Source of the DNA: Pseudomonas sp. FP1742
GTDB lineage: Bacteria > Pseudomonadota > Gammaproteobacteria > Pseudomonadales > Pseudomonadaceae
DNA: 64,000 nt
Direction: 5' to 3'
Assembly (NCBI RefSeq): GCF_030687145.1
Contig: NZ_CP117460.1
Location: forward strand, 6,572,001 to 6,636,000
Shown here: one piece after another, positions 51,920 to 61,094 of the stretch
Layout of the letters: each line of letters opens with the position of its first letter
Position numbering within the stretch: the first letter of the stretch is position 1
The notes under the pieces: generated by a model
What the model was told of the DNA's origin: nothing
Database searches by the model: none
Seen by the model: only the letters and a program-made list of their open reading frames with translations
Translations under genes and position numbers: made by a program

Positions 51920-52795
51920 ATGCGCGCTTTACTCGTGCTGTTCAGTTTGATGCTGTCTATGTCGCTGTCTGCCGCGGAAAAACTCCAGGTGGTCACCAGC
52001 TTCAGCATCCTCGCCGACATGACCCGTCAGGTCGGCGGCGACCATATTCAGATCACCAACATGGTCGGCCCGGACGCCGATGCTCACACCTACGAACCGA
52101 CGCCGGACGATGCAAAGGCATTGCTCAACGCCAGACTTATCATCAAGAACGGGCTGGGTTTCGAGCCATGGCTGGACCGCCTGGTGACCAGCACCGAGAC
52201 CAAAGCACCGGTGATCAGCGCCAGCCATGGAGTCATCCCGCGCTCACTGGATGAAGACGGCGAAACCATCCCGGACCCGCACGCCTGGCACAACCTGGCG
52301 AACACCGAGTTGTACATCAGCAACATCACCAAAGCACTGATCGCCGCCGACCCCGCCAACAAAACCAACTATGAGCGCAACAGCCAGGCCTATCTGAAAA
52401 AGATCTACGCCCTGCTCGCCGAGGCCAAAGCCAAGCTTGGTTCGCTGCCGCCGGGCAATCGCAAAATCGTGACCTCCCATGATGCCTTCGGCTATCTCGG
52501 TCAGGCTTATGGCATCAACTTCATGGCGCCTCAAGGTCTGTCCACCGAGCGCGAACCATCGGCCGCCGAAGTCGCTGCGCTGATCACGCAGATCCGTCAG
52601 GCCAAGGTCAAAGCGGTGTTCATGGAAAACATCAAGGACGCACGCCTGCTCAAGCAAATTGCGGAAGAAAGCGGTGCGCATATCGGCGGCACGCTGTACT
52701 CCGATGCCCTCGCTGCAACTGGCCCGGCCAGCACCTTCATCGGGCTGTTCGAATACAACCTCAACACCTTGTACGAGGCGTTGAGCAAGCCATGA
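51920..52795 (+). CDS. metal-binding protein of the Zur-cluster ABC transporter
   Basis: Periplasmic metal-binding protein (cluster A-I) of 291 residues with a signal peptide (about 1-18). Probable ligands: His in GPDADAHTYEPTPDD, His in PDPHAWHNLAN, Glu in TEREPSAAE and Asp in LYSDALA, giving His-His-Glu-Asp. This set is more like PsaA/SitA manganese proteins than ZnuA, and the His-rich loop of ZnuA is absent. Context (Zur box, FolE2) argues for zinc. GAGG precedes the ATG at 51920, and the stop overlaps the carbonic anhydrase start. Confidence 0.88.
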   Translation: MRALLVLFSLMLSMSLSAAEKLQVVTSFSILADMTRQVGGDHIQITNMVGPDADAHTYEPTPDDAKALLNARLIIKNGLGFEPWLDRLVTSTETKAPVISASHGVIPRSLDEDGETIPDPHAWHNLANTELYISNITKALIAADPANKTNYERNSQAYLKKIYALLAEAKAKLGSLPPGNRKIVTSHDAFGYLGQAYGINFMAPQGLSTEREPSAAEVAALITQIRQAKVKAVFMENIKDARLLKQIAEESGAHIGGTLYSDALAATGPASTFIGLFEYNLNTLYEALSKP

Positions 52796-53352
52796 TCCGC
52801 AAGAATCCTTCAGGTGATCTGCCGTTGATTGCGGAGTCGGCGTACGTGGATAAAACCGCAATCATCTGCGGCAAAGTGGTGATCGGCGAGAACGTCTTCG
52901 TCGGCCCCTACGCGGTGATTCGCGCCGACGAAGTGGACGACTCGGGCGAGATGGAAGCGATCACCATCGGCGCCAATTCGAACATCCAGGACGGTGTGGT
53001 GATCCACTCCAAGTCCGGCGCGGCGGTGACCATCGGCGAGTTCAGCTCAATCGCCCACCGCTCCATCGTCCATGGCCCCTGCAGCGTCGGTAATCGCGTA
53101 TTCATCGGTTTCAACAGCGTGCTGTTCAACTGCGCGGTGGGCGACGGTTGCGTGGTGCGGCACAACTCGGTAGTCGATGGTCGTGACTTGCCTGACGCCT
53201 TCTACGTGCCCTCCACCACACGCATCGGCCCCAACACCGACCTGTCGCAGTTCCCACCAGTCAGCGTCAGCGCCTCGGAGTTTTCCGAAGACGTGGCGCG
53301 CACCAACGTTGATTTAGTCCGCGGCTACAAAGCCCTGCAGAACGAGTTCTGA
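52792..53352 (+). CDS. gamma-class carbonic anhydrase
   Basis: Left-handed beta-helix protein of 186 residues, LbetaH repeats throughout (IICGKVVIGENVFVGPYAVIRAD). The three metal histidines of Cam-type enzymes are present: VVIHSKSG (first) and SIAHRSIVHGP (second and third). Gamma enzymes can use iron or cobalt in place of zinc, which explains the placement in a zinc-starvation run. It overlaps the binding-protein gene by four bases and precedes the dihydroorotase by two. Confidence 0.9.
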   Translation: MIRKNPSGDLPLIAESAYVDKTAIICGKVVIGENVFVGPYAVIRADEVDDSGEMEAITIGANSNIQDGVVIHSKSGAAVTIGEFSSIAHRSIVHGPCSVGNRVFIGFNSVLFNCAVGDGCVVRHNSVVDGRDLPDAFYVPSTTRIGPNTDLSQFPPVSVSASEFSEDVARTNVDLVRGYKALQNEF

Positions 53353-53354
53353 CC

Positions 53355-54692
53355 ATGAGCAGCGTGCTGATTCGCAACGCCCGACTGGTGAACGAAGGCC
53401 GGGAATTCGACGGTGATCTGCTGGTAAGCCACGGTCGCATCGTCAAGATCGCCAGCAGCATCGAAGGTGAAACAGCTGCCGTGGAAATCGACGCCAACGG
53501 TCAATGGCTGCTGCCGGGCATGATCGATGACCAGGTGCATTTCCGTGACCCCGGAGCACCGGACAAGGGCAGCTTCCATACCGAGTCTCGAGCGGCGGTG
53601 GCCGGAGGCATCACCAGTTTCATGGACATGCCCAACACCTCTCCTGCCACCCTGACCCTCGCCGCACTGGCCGACAAGAAGCGCCAAGCGGCCATCCATT
53701 CAGTGGCCAATTACGGCTTTCATTTCGGCGTGAGCAACGACAATCTCGACACCGTCGCCGCACTCAATCCTTGCGAGGTGGCCGGGGTCAAAGTGTTCAT
53801 GGGCGCCTCCACGGGCAACATGCTGGTGGACGATCCACGGATTCTTGAACGGCTCTTCGCCGAGGTGCCGACCCTTTTGCTGGCCCACTGCGAACACACT
53901 CCCAGCATTGAGGCCAACACAGCGAACCTGCGGGGACTGTTCGGCGATCGCCTTCCACCCGCCGCTCACCCGCTGATCCGCAACGCCGAAGCGTGCTTTC
54001 GCTCCTCCTCGATGGCCGTTGATCTGGCCAGACAACACGGCACCCGACTGCACGTTTTACACTTGACCACCGCCCGTGAGCTGGCGCTGTTCGAAGACAA
54101 GCCACTGGCCCAGAAACACATCACTGCCGAGGTGTGTCTGCACCACTTGCTGTTCGACGACCGCGACTACCCGAGCCTCGGCAACCTGATCAAATGCAAC
54201 CCGGCGATCAAGACCCAGGCCGACCGCGATGCCTTGCGCAAAGCACTGTCGGGCAATCGACTGGACGTGATCGGTAGCGATCACGCACCTCACACATGGG
54301 CGCAGAAACAGCGCCCCTACAGTCAGGCGCCGTCCGGTTTGCCGTTGGTGCAACACGCCCTGCCCGCGCTGCTGGAACTGGTGGCCGATGGAATCGTGCC
54401 GATCACCACCCTTGTGGCCAAAACCAGTCACCGGGTCGCCGATCTGTTTGCCATCCCCGACCGCGGCTACCTGCGCGAAGGGTATTGGGCCGACCTGGTG
54501 TTGATCAAACCCGAGCCCGATGGCGTGGCCGTTTCCCGGCAACCCATCCTCTCGCAATGTGGCTGGACGCCCTTCGCCCGGCATCGCTTTCGCCACAGCG
54601 TCAGCACCACCGTCGTATCGGGGCAAATTGCCTGGCACGCCAATCGTCTACATGACAGCTGCCAGGGTTTACCCCTGCGGTTCATGCGCTAA
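53355..54692 (+). CDS. pyrC2: dihydroorotase, Zur-cluster paralogue (PyrC2/PyrQ-like)
   Basis: Amidohydrolase of 445 residues that cyclises carbamoyl-aspartate in pyrimidine synthesis. The metal motif usually written DxHxHFR reads DDQVHFRDPG here (residues 58-67), so Gln60 replaces the first His. The carbamylated Lys is in GVKVFMGASTGN (about 143), and further ligands are in LAHCEHT, LHLTTA and IGSDHAPHT. The Gln change is shared, from memory, by some other dihydroorotases, so activity is plausible, maybe with one or an alternative metal. It belongs to the folE2 run. Confidence 0.9.
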   Translation: MSSVLIRNARLVNEGREFDGDLLVSHGRIVKIASSIEGETAAVEIDANGQWLLPGMIDDQVHFRDPGAPDKGSFHTESRAAVAGGITSFMDMPNTSPATLTLAALADKKRQAAIHSVANYGFHFGVSNDNLDTVAALNPCEVAGVKVFMGASTGNMLVDDPRILERLFAEVPTLLLAHCEHTPSIEANTANLRGLFGDRLPPAAHPLIRNAEACFRSSSMAVDLARQHGTRLHVLHLTTARELALFEDKPLAQKHITAEVCLHHLLFDDRDYPSLGNLIKCNPAIKTQADRDALRKALSGNRLDVIGSDHAPHTWAQKQRPYSQAPSGLPLVQHALPALLELVADGIVPITTLVAKTSHRVADLFAIPDRGYLREGYWADLVLIKPEPDGVAVSRQPILSQCGWTPFARHRFRHSVSTTVVSGQIAWHANRLHDSCQGLPLRFMR

Positions 54693-54723
54693 CGCACGTC
54701 TGGAAGACTTCGAGAACACCGAC

Positions 54724-55629
54724 ATGATCCACATCACCCTGCCCGATGGCTCCTTGCGTGAATATGACCAGCCGCTGTCCGTGTATGAGGTTGCCGCGAG
54801 CATCAGCCTCGGCCTGGCTAACGCGGCGGTCGCGGGTCGGGTAGACGGCGTGCTGGTGGACTGTGGCTTCCTGATCGAGGGCGATGCCCGGGTCAGTATC
54901 GTCACGTCCCAGGAACCCGACGGTCTGGAGATCCTTCGCCGTTCCTGTGCGCTGATGCTGGCCATGGCCGTGAAACAGCTGCATCCGAATGCACAGCTGC
55001 GGGCCGGATCGGTGCTGGGTGACGGCTTCTTTTATGAATTTGCTTTCCGGCGATCGTTAACCCTGGCCGCGCTGCCAACGATCGAAGCGCGCATGCGTGC
55101 ACTGGCGGCAACCAACCACTCGATCCGCCGTCGGGAACCAGCCTCTCGCGCGACGAGTAGCGAAGGGTTATCGCTGTATCGCCTGGGGGACTTCGAAGGT
55201 TTCGCTGAAGGCCCGCATGTTCCCACCACCAAGGTATTGCAGGCTTTCGCGCTGGACCATATCAGCGGCACGTTGCAGCAACGGATCTACGGCACATGCT
55301 GGTCCAGCCAACAGGAGCTGACCACCTGGCGAGCGCCGCCGCTGGTGATGGTGGTGAACATCGATGAGCGTCAGAGCGCTTATGCACACTCTGTGACCGA
55401 GACGCTGCGCCGTCGTGGACTGCGCGCCAACTCGGACCTGCGCAATGAGAAAATCAGCCACAAGATTCGCCAGCACAGCCAGAAGGTGCCTTATCTGTTA
55501 GTGGTGGGAGAGAAGGAAAGGGACGGTGGGTTTGTCAGTATGCGCAGTGGCAGCGGGGAGGATTTCGGGGAGCAAGGGATTGAGGCGGTGTGTGAGTTGC
55601 TGAGTCAGCCCAAGACTGGAGGTGCCTGA
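54724..55629 (+). CDS. ThrRS-like protein without catalytic core
   Basis: Protein of 301 residues related to threonyl-tRNA synthetase but only half its length. A TGS domain (1-61) is followed by a degenerate SAD editing domain (about 62-198) and an anticodon-binding domain (about 203-298, VVNIDERQSAYAHSV and LRNEKISHKIRQHSQKVPYL). The class II catalytic core (about 290 residues) is absent; the chain passes from RIYGTCWSSQQEL directly to APPLVMVVNI. In the editing site the HxxxH pair (E. coli H73, H77) is R73 and L77, and the Cys of CRGPH is A161; only the last His (H165) remains. It cannot aminoacylate tRNA. A regulatory or tRNA-binding role is possible. Last gene of the Zur-linked run. Confidence 0.88.
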   Translation: MIHITLPDGSLREYDQPLSVYEVAASISLGLANAAVAGRVDGVLVDCGFLIEGDARVSIVTSQEPDGLEILRRSCALMLAMAVKQLHPNAQLRAGSVLGDGFFYEFAFRRSLTLAALPTIEARMRALAATNHSIRRREPASRATSSEGLSLYRLGDFEGFAEGPHVPTTKVLQAFALDHISGTLQQRIYGTCWSSQQELTTWRAPPLVMVVNIDERQSAYAHSVTETLRRRGLRANSDLRNEKISHKIRQHSQKVPYLLVVGEKERDGGFVSMRSGSGEDFGEQGIEAVCELLSQPKTGGA

Positions 55630-55636
55630 GCGGACG

Positions 55637-55701
55637 CCTTCGCGGGCAAGCCCGCTCCCACAGGGATCGCATATGACCTTGTGGGAGCGAGCCTGCTCGC
55701 A
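55637..55701. repeat. REPIN
   Basis: Inverted REP pair with mixed arms (CTTCGCGGGCAAGCCCGC and GCGAGCCTGCTCGCAACG), about 20 bases apart, between the ThrRS-like and DUF3617 genes. Confidence 0.85.
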
Positions 55702-55707
55702 ACGCTT

Positions 55708-56229
55708 TTAGGCTCTTGGCTTCACTGTGCCGCAATCCTGGCCCAACCACACAGCGCGAGTATCGAGGCTACCCTTCTGCTGAATGCCAGTGGCATTGAA
55801 AGTGCCGTTGACCTTGGTGGTGAACTCACGATCGCTCATAAAAGTGGCCACTCCGTTGCCTTGGGCTTTCGGACAGCTGAAACGGAATTTCCACTGGTTG
55901 CCGGTACGCTCGGTAATTTCCTGCCTGCAGCCCGATTGCGGGTCCGTCAGCGGAATATTGTCATTCTTCACCTGCTCAGGCGTCAGGCAGGCCCGAATCC
56001 CTTTACCGCCCATGGTGATCCCCTGCTTTTCCAGCTGCGCGCGCTGTGCAGGGGTCATCTGACTCTGTATCTGGCCGAGAATCAACTGCAGATCGGGCAG
56101 GTTCTGGTCATCGACCTTCATGTTGCTTGAAGTCATTTCCCACAAACCTGGTTGCAACATCTGCGCCTGAGCGGCCACAGGAAGTGTCAAACCAAACGCA
56201 ATGGCCAAGCCCAGCAGACGAACGTTCAT
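55708..56229 (-). CDS. exported DUF3617 protein
   Basis: Periplasmic protein of 173 residues with a signal peptide (about 1-23, ending AAQAQ). The DUF3617 start MLQPGLWEMTSSNMKVD is followed by a four-Cys pattern (ACLTPEQ, GCRQEI, FSCPKAQ, DCGTVK). Function unknown. The start at 56229 is chosen by the signal peptide. Confidence 0.85.
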   Translation of the reverse strand: MNVRLLGLAIAFGLTLPVAAQAQMLQPGLWEMTSSNMKVDDQNLPDLQLILGQIQSQMTPAQRAQLEKQGITMGGKGIRACLTPEQVKNDNIPLTDPQSGCRQEITERTGNQWKFRFSCPKAQGNGVATFMSDREFTTKVNGTFNATGIQQKGSLDTRAVWLGQDCGTVKPRA

Positions 56230-56361
56230 CGAATAACTCCTGATCATTAGTGGCCGTTAGACGTCAGCCACGGGCTTCGGTTCATGGGCCAATTAAATAG
56301 CGACATTCTGCCCGGAACATGGTCTGTTAAGCATTGAATCTTCAAGGAGCAAGGCTGCCCC

Positions 56362-57801
56362 ATGGATTATTTCGGACCGCATGTTTTCGGTTATCTGATC
56401 GCACTGCTGCACACCCTGGGCTCGATCGCCGCCATCCATGCCGTGTTGACCGTTCGAACCGCTCAGGGCTCGATCGCCTGGGCTCTGTCACTGCTGTTCA
56501 TTCCTTACCTCACGCTTATCCCGTATCTGGTATTTGGCCGCAGCACCTTCGATGGTTACATCAAGGCCAGGCGACAAGCCAACGAGGAAATGCGCAAGGC
56601 CATCTCCGAACTGAACTGGCGCCCCTGGGTAGAAGAGGCACTGGCTGCGCGCGCCTCCAGCGCTTACGCATCTTTGCGGGCGATGCCGAAGCTGGGACGC
56701 ATGCCGTGTCTGGCGAACAATGAAGTGCACTTGTTGATCGACGGCCGGGCCACGTTCGATGCGATTTTCGACGCCATCAGCAAGGCCCGGCAAGCGGTAC
56801 TGATCCAGTTCTTCATCATCCACGATGACCGCCTCGGCCAACGCCTGCATGCCCTACTAATGAAGAAAGCGGCCGAGGGTGTGGCGATTTACTTGCTCTA
56901 CGACCGTATCGGCAGCCACTCCCTGCCCCACGAGTATGTGCAGCCGTTGCGAGATGCCGGCATCGAGGTCAAAGCCTTCGCCACCCGCAGCGGCTGGCTC
57001 AACCGCTTTCAGGTCAATTTCCGCAACCACCGCAAGATCGTAGTCGTCGACGGGATTGTCGGATTTGTCGGCGGGCTCAATGTCGGCGACGAGTACATGG
57101 GCGAGAAACCACCCCTGGCACCCTGGCGCGACACCCACGTGCAAGTACGCGGGCCCGTGGTGGCCTGCATGCAGGAGTCCTTCGCCGAAGACTGGTTCTG
57201 GGCGGCCCGTTCGCTGCCGCCACTGATCCTGCCGGACGTTTATCCAGATGACGGCGTACTCTGCCAATTACTGGCCAGCGGCCCGGCGGATTCCTACGAA
57301 ACCTGTTCGTTGTTCTTCGTTGAAGCCATCCATGCAGCGACGGAGCGAGTGTGGATCACCAGCCCCTACTTCATCCCCGACGAAGCCGTATTCGCCGCGT
57401 TGCGACTGGCGGTGCTGCGCGGTGTGGACGTGCGGATCCTGCTGCCGTCGCGACCGGATCACCGGATCGTCTACGCCGCTTCCAGCCTTTACGCCTTCGA
57501 AGCGGTACGTGCCGGGGTGCGTATGTTCCGTTACCAACCTGGATTCTTGCATCAGAAAGTGGTGCTGATCGACAGCGAAATCAGTGCCATTGGCAGCGCC
57601 AATATGGACAACCGTTCGTTCCGGCTGAATTTCGAAGTGATGTTGCTGACAGTCGACAGCGGATTCGCCGCCGACGTGGAACAGATGCTCAACGATGACT
57701 TCGCCCAGGCGCATGAAATCGCCAAAGAAGAAGGCCGGGAGACCCGCCGCCTGCAACAGGTCGGCATGCGGATCGCCCGGCTGATTTCACCGATTCTCTA
57801 G
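56362..57801 (+). CDS. cls: cardiolipin synthase
   Basis: Membrane enzyme of 479 residues (ClsA type) that condenses two phosphatidylglycerols into cardiolipin. Two N-terminal membrane segments (about 8-62) precede two phospholipase-D HKD motifs: [10 protein letters not shown] (about 224-233) and [19 protein letters not shown] (about 394-412), each followed by Gly/Ser-Asn. Length is normal. Its stop overlaps by four bases the stop of the convergent cfa gene. Confidence 0.95.
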   Translation: MDYFGPHVFGYLIALLHTLGSIAAIHAVLTVRTAQGSIAWALSLLFIPYLTLIPYLVFGRSTFDGYIKARRQANEEMRKAISELNWRPWVEEALAARASSAYASLRAMPKLGRMPCLANNEVHLLIDGRATFDAIFDAISKARQAVLIQFFIIHDDRLGQRLHALLMKKAAEGVAIYLLYDRIGSHSLPHEYVQPLRDAGIEVKAFATRSGWLNRFQVNFRNHRKIVVVDGIVGFVGGLNVGDEYMGEKPPLAPWRDTHVQVRGPVVACMQESFAEDWFWAARSLPPLILPDVYPDDGVLCQLLASGPADSYETCSLFFVEAIHAATERVWITSPYFIPDEAVFAALRLAVLRGVDVRILLPSRPDHRIVYAASSLYAFEAVRAGVRMFRYQPGFLHQKVVLIDSEISAIGSANMDNRSFRLNFEVMLLTVDSGFAADVEQMLNDDFAQAHEIAKEEGRETRRLQQVGMRIARLISPIL

Positions 57802-58982
57802 CTGTAGATGTCGTCGCGGGTCCATGGCAGTTCATGGCTGCCATCGGGATGGGTTTTCACCGCGAGGATTTGATGCAGGTTGATCCAGCCTCTGGCGAAG
57901 GCATAGGCGCACCCCGCCAGGTACAACCGCCAGATGCGTAGCGCCTGCTCCGGCACCAGTTTGGCGGCGGCTTCCAGATTGTCTTCCAGGCGTTCACTCC
58001 AGTGGTCCAGGGTCCGCGCGTAATGCAGGCGCAGGCTCTCGACATCGACAATCTCCAGCCCCGCTTCGCTGATCTCGGCGGAGATCATCGCCAGGTGCGG
58101 CAGTTCGCCGTTGGGGAACACGTACTTCTCGATGAATTCACCGGCACCGCGCCCCACCGGGCGACCGTCGGTGTGCTTGGCGGTGATCCCGTGGTTCATC
58201 ACCAGGCCGCCCTCTTTCACCGCGCCGAACAAGGTTTTGCAGTATTCGGCCAGGTTGGCGTGGCCGACATGTTCGAACATGCCGACGCTGACCACCTTGT
58301 CGAAGCGACCATCCTGAGGCAGATCGCGGTAGTCGAGCAGTTGCAGTTCGATCTGGTCTTCCAGGCCTTCGGCTTTCACCCGCTCACGAGCCAAAGTCAA
58401 TTGCGCTTGGCTGAGCGTGATCCCGAACACCTTCGCGCCGAACTCCCGCGCGGCATACCGCGCCAACCCGCCCCAGCCGCAACCGACATCCAGCAGATAC
58501 TCCCCTGGCTGCAAGCGCAACTTGCGGCACAGGTGGCGAAACTTGGCTTGTTGAGCCTGCTCAAGGGTTTCACTGCCGGTCTCGAAGTAGGCGCAGGAAT
58601 ACGCCATGTCGCTGTCGAGCCACAACTGATAGAACTCGTTGGAAAGGTCGTAGTGGTAGGAGATGGCTTTGGCGTCGGTTTCCTTGTCGTGAACCGAACG
58701 CACCGGCAGCACCTCTTCGTCTTCGCTGATCAGCGCCTGACTCCATTCATCGCAGACACGAATCACGTCGCTGATGGAGCCTTCCAGCTCCAGTTTGCCT
58801 TCGACGAACGCCGCCCCCAGCGCGTCCAGGCTCGGATGGGTGAACTGGGTAACCATGTGCGGGTCCTTGACCACAATGGTGACGCTGGGCGTCGGCCCCA
58901 GATTGAACTCATGGCCGTCCCAGAGCCGCAGGCGAAGCGGTAATTGCAGATTCTGTAAGGCCGGTGGAAGTTGCGCGAGCAT
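57798..58982 (-). CDS. cfa: cyclopropane-fatty-acyl-phospholipid synthase
   Basis: SAM-dependent enzyme of 394 residues that adds a methylene bridge to unsaturated phospholipid chains, mostly at entry to stationary phase. The N-terminal lipid-binding domain (about 1-110) is followed by the methyltransferase fold: [23 protein letters not shown] loop [16 protein letters not shown] (about 162-177), [14 protein letters not shown] and [13 protein letters not shown]. Adjacent to cls, so two membrane-lipid remodelling genes lie tail to tail. Confidence 0.95.
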   Translation of the reverse strand: MLAQLPPALQNLQLPLRLRLWDGHEFNLGPTPSVTIVVKDPHMVTQFTHPSLDALGAAFVEGKLELEGSISDVIRVCDEWSQALISEDEEVLPVRSVHDKETDAKAISYHYDLSNEFYQLWLDSDMAYSCAYFETGSETLEQAQQAKFRHLCRKLRLQPGEYLLDVGCGWGGLARYAAREFGAKVFGITLSQAQLTLARERVKAEGLEDQIELQLLDYRDLPQDGRFDKVVSVGMFEHVGHANLAEYCKTLFGAVKEGGLVMNHGITAKHTDGRPVGRGAGEFIEKYVFPNGELPHLAMISAEISEAGLEIVDVESLRLHYARTLDHWSERLEDNLEAAAKLVPEQALRIWRLYLAGCAYAFARGWINLHQILAVKTHPDGSHELPWTRDDIYS

Positions 58983-59041
58983 GAAAAGTCCCCCTTGTTT
59001 CAGACGTCAGATCTGAGGGTAGACCATCCTTGAAAAATAGC

Positions 59042-59068
59042 AGGCTATCGAATTAATAGCCTTTTTCT
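59042..59068. terminator. weak bidirectional terminator-like hairpin
   Basis: AGGCTAT / ATAGCCT stem with a 7-base loop, followed by TTTTTCT on the plus strand and CTATTTTTC on the minus strand. It separates the P-type ATPase operon from cfa. Confidence 0.4.
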
Positions 59069-59183
59069 ATTCCCGGTGTTGCCACCAACGGTAAAGCCGC
59101 CAACGGGCGAGCCTTGATATGCCCCGCCTCTAACCTAAAAGACTACAACCCCGGCACACAGTTCTGAAAAGTTGAGTAGTCGC

Positions 59184-61094
59184 TCACACCTCATCCTTAA
59201 GCTTGAGTAGGGGTTCCTGAAAGCGTAGCAAACGCCCAGCGTTACCGAGCACCAATAACGTACTCAAGTTGTGCAACAGCGCGGCAATCATCGCCCCGGC
59301 CGCGCCCAGCCAGCCGAATGCGGCGAAGGCGACAATCGCCAGGGTCCAGCCCAGACCGATGATCACATTGACCTGCAAAGTCTGACGGCATTGGCGACTC
59401 AAGCGCACACAGGTTCCGAGTCGGCGCAGGTCGCTGCCGATCAGTACGATGTCGGCCGAGGCCAGCGCGATGTCCGCACCGCCCGCGCCCATGGCCACGC
59501 CAACCACACCGGCCTTGAGCGCCAGAGAATCGTTGATCCCGTCGCCGACCACCATCGGCCGGAAACCACTGCCGATTTCTTTCAGCACACGGTTGAGTTT
59601 GTCCTCGGGCAACGCCTGGGCTTCGACATCGCTGATGCCCACATCCCGGGCCAGGGTGTGCGCCACGCTGTGCCGATCCCCGGTGAGCAATAGCTGACGC
59701 CCCAGGCCCAGTTCACGCAACTCATTCAGGGCAAATCGTGCCTCGGGTTTGACGCTGTCAGCGAGCAATAGCCAGGCGAGAAACTCGCCATCGAGTGCCA
59801 ACCCGGCGATCGGGCCATCGTGTTTTGGAACGGCTGAAGTGACGATGCCCAATTGCGCGAACAGCTCCGGACGACCGAGGGCCGCTTCGCCCTGCTCGGT
59901 CATTGCCACCACACCCAGCCCCTGACGCTCGCGGATGTCGGAGAGCAGCAGAAAATGTTCCTGAGTGACCAACCCGGCCAACGCGCGGCTGACCGGGTGG
60001 CTGCTGGCGGAACCGAGGCTGGCGGCGAGTTTTAATACGTGACTGCGATCTTTCAGGGGACTGTCGATCGATTGCAGGCGCAAGGTACCGAATGTCAGGG
60101 TGCCGGTCTTGTCGACCACCAACGAGGTCAGGTCCGCCAATTCTTCGAGGAACGCCGAGCTGCGAATCAGAATCCCGTGCCGAGCGGCGACCGCCACCCC
60201 GGCAATCGCCGTGGCTGGTGCCGACAACACCAACGCGCAAGGACACGCGGCCACCAACACTGCGAGCATCGCCTGGGCATTATTGGTAACGAACCAGGTC
60301 ACGGCGGCCAGCAGCAACACCAGCACCATGTAGCTACCGGCGTAGCGTTCGAGCAGACGGGTGATCGGCGGCTTGGAACGTTCGGCGTTTTGCATCAGCG
60401 CGATGACTTTGCCCAGCGTCGATTCGTGCCCCGTGCGGGTCACTTCAATGCGCAGCAGGCCATCGAGGTTGATCGCCCCGCCGAACACCGGCATGCCCAC
60501 GACGGCCTCTATGGGCACTGACTCACCGGTGATCGATGCCGTGTCGAGGCTCGCCTGACCGGACAACACCCGGCCATCGGCCGGCACGCGATCACCCGCA
60601 CGCACCTCCACCAAGTCGCCGGCCTTGAGCGTGCCGTTATCGACTTCAACGATAGCGCCGTCAGCCTGAATCTTGCGTGCATGGCTGCGGGTCAGTTTGC
60701 CGAGGGCGTGAATAGCCTCCTGGGAACCGATCACGCTGCGCTCTTCCAGCACATGGCCGAAGATCATGATGATCGGCAGCAGTGCCGCAGTCAGCAGATC
60801 GCCAGTGGCCCAGGCACCGAGCATGGCCAGGGCGATCAATTGATCGGTGATCCCGTGCAGGCTCGGATAACGCAGGCTGTACCACGCCGAGCGCATGACC
60901 GGCACGGCCACCAGCAACGAGGCAAAACCCAACAGCAATTGGCTGACCCCGGTCTGTTCCGGCAACAACCAGCGCCAGACCAGGCCGAGGGCAAGCAAGC
61001 CCAGTGCAAGCATGGCCAGGGTCAACTGGCGCGCGGCGCTACGTTGTTCAGCCGAGGACAACATGCTCGGCGCGGCGGCGGTTTGGGCAGTCAT
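59184..61094 (-). CDS. P1B-type heavy-metal ATPase without N-terminal metal-binding domain
   Basis: Inner-membrane cation pump of 636 residues. Phosphatase motif SITGESVP, membrane metal site ACPCALVLSAP (CPC), phosphorylation site DKTGTLTFG, HP motif ASSHPVSRAL and hinge VVGDGINDSLAL are all present. There is no HMA or Cys/His-rich N-terminal domain, unlike CopA/ZntA. The last membrane segments read IAALLHNLSTLLVLGNAGRL and lack the Lys/Asp pair of zinc pumps and the Met-Ser-Ser of copper pumps, so the metal is not assignable. It is the last gene of an overlapping four-gene unit with three SPFH proteins. Confidence 0.9.
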   Translation of the reverse strand: MTAQTAAAPSMLSSAEQRSAARQLTLAMLALGLLALGLVWRWLLPEQTGVSQLLLGFASLLVAVPVMRSAWYSLRYPSLHGITDQLIALAMLGAWATGDLLTAALLPIIMIFGHVLEERSVIGSQEAIHALGKLTRSHARKIQADGAIVEVDNGTLKAGDLVEVRAGDRVPADGRVLSGQASLDTASITGESVPIEAVVGMPVFGGAINLDGLLRIEVTRTGHESTLGKVIALMQNAERSKPPITRLLERYAGSYMVLVLLLAAVTWFVTNNAQAMLAVLVAACPCALVLSAPATAIAGVAVAARHGILIRSSAFLEELADLTSLVVDKTGTLTFGTLRLQSIDSPLKDRSHVLKLAASLGSASSHPVSRALAGLVTQEHFLLLSDIRERQGLGVVAMTEQGEAALGRPELFAQLGIVTSAVPKHDGPIAGLALDGEFLAWLLLADSVKPEARFALNELRELGLGRQLLLTGDRHSVAHTLARDVGISDVEAQALPEDKLNRVLKEIGSGFRPMVVGDGINDSLALKAGVVGVAMGAGGADIALASADIVLIGSDLRRLGTCVRLSRQCRQTLQVNVIIGLGWTLAIVAFAAFGWLGAAGAMIAALLHNLSTLLVLGNAGRLLRFQEPLLKLKDEV

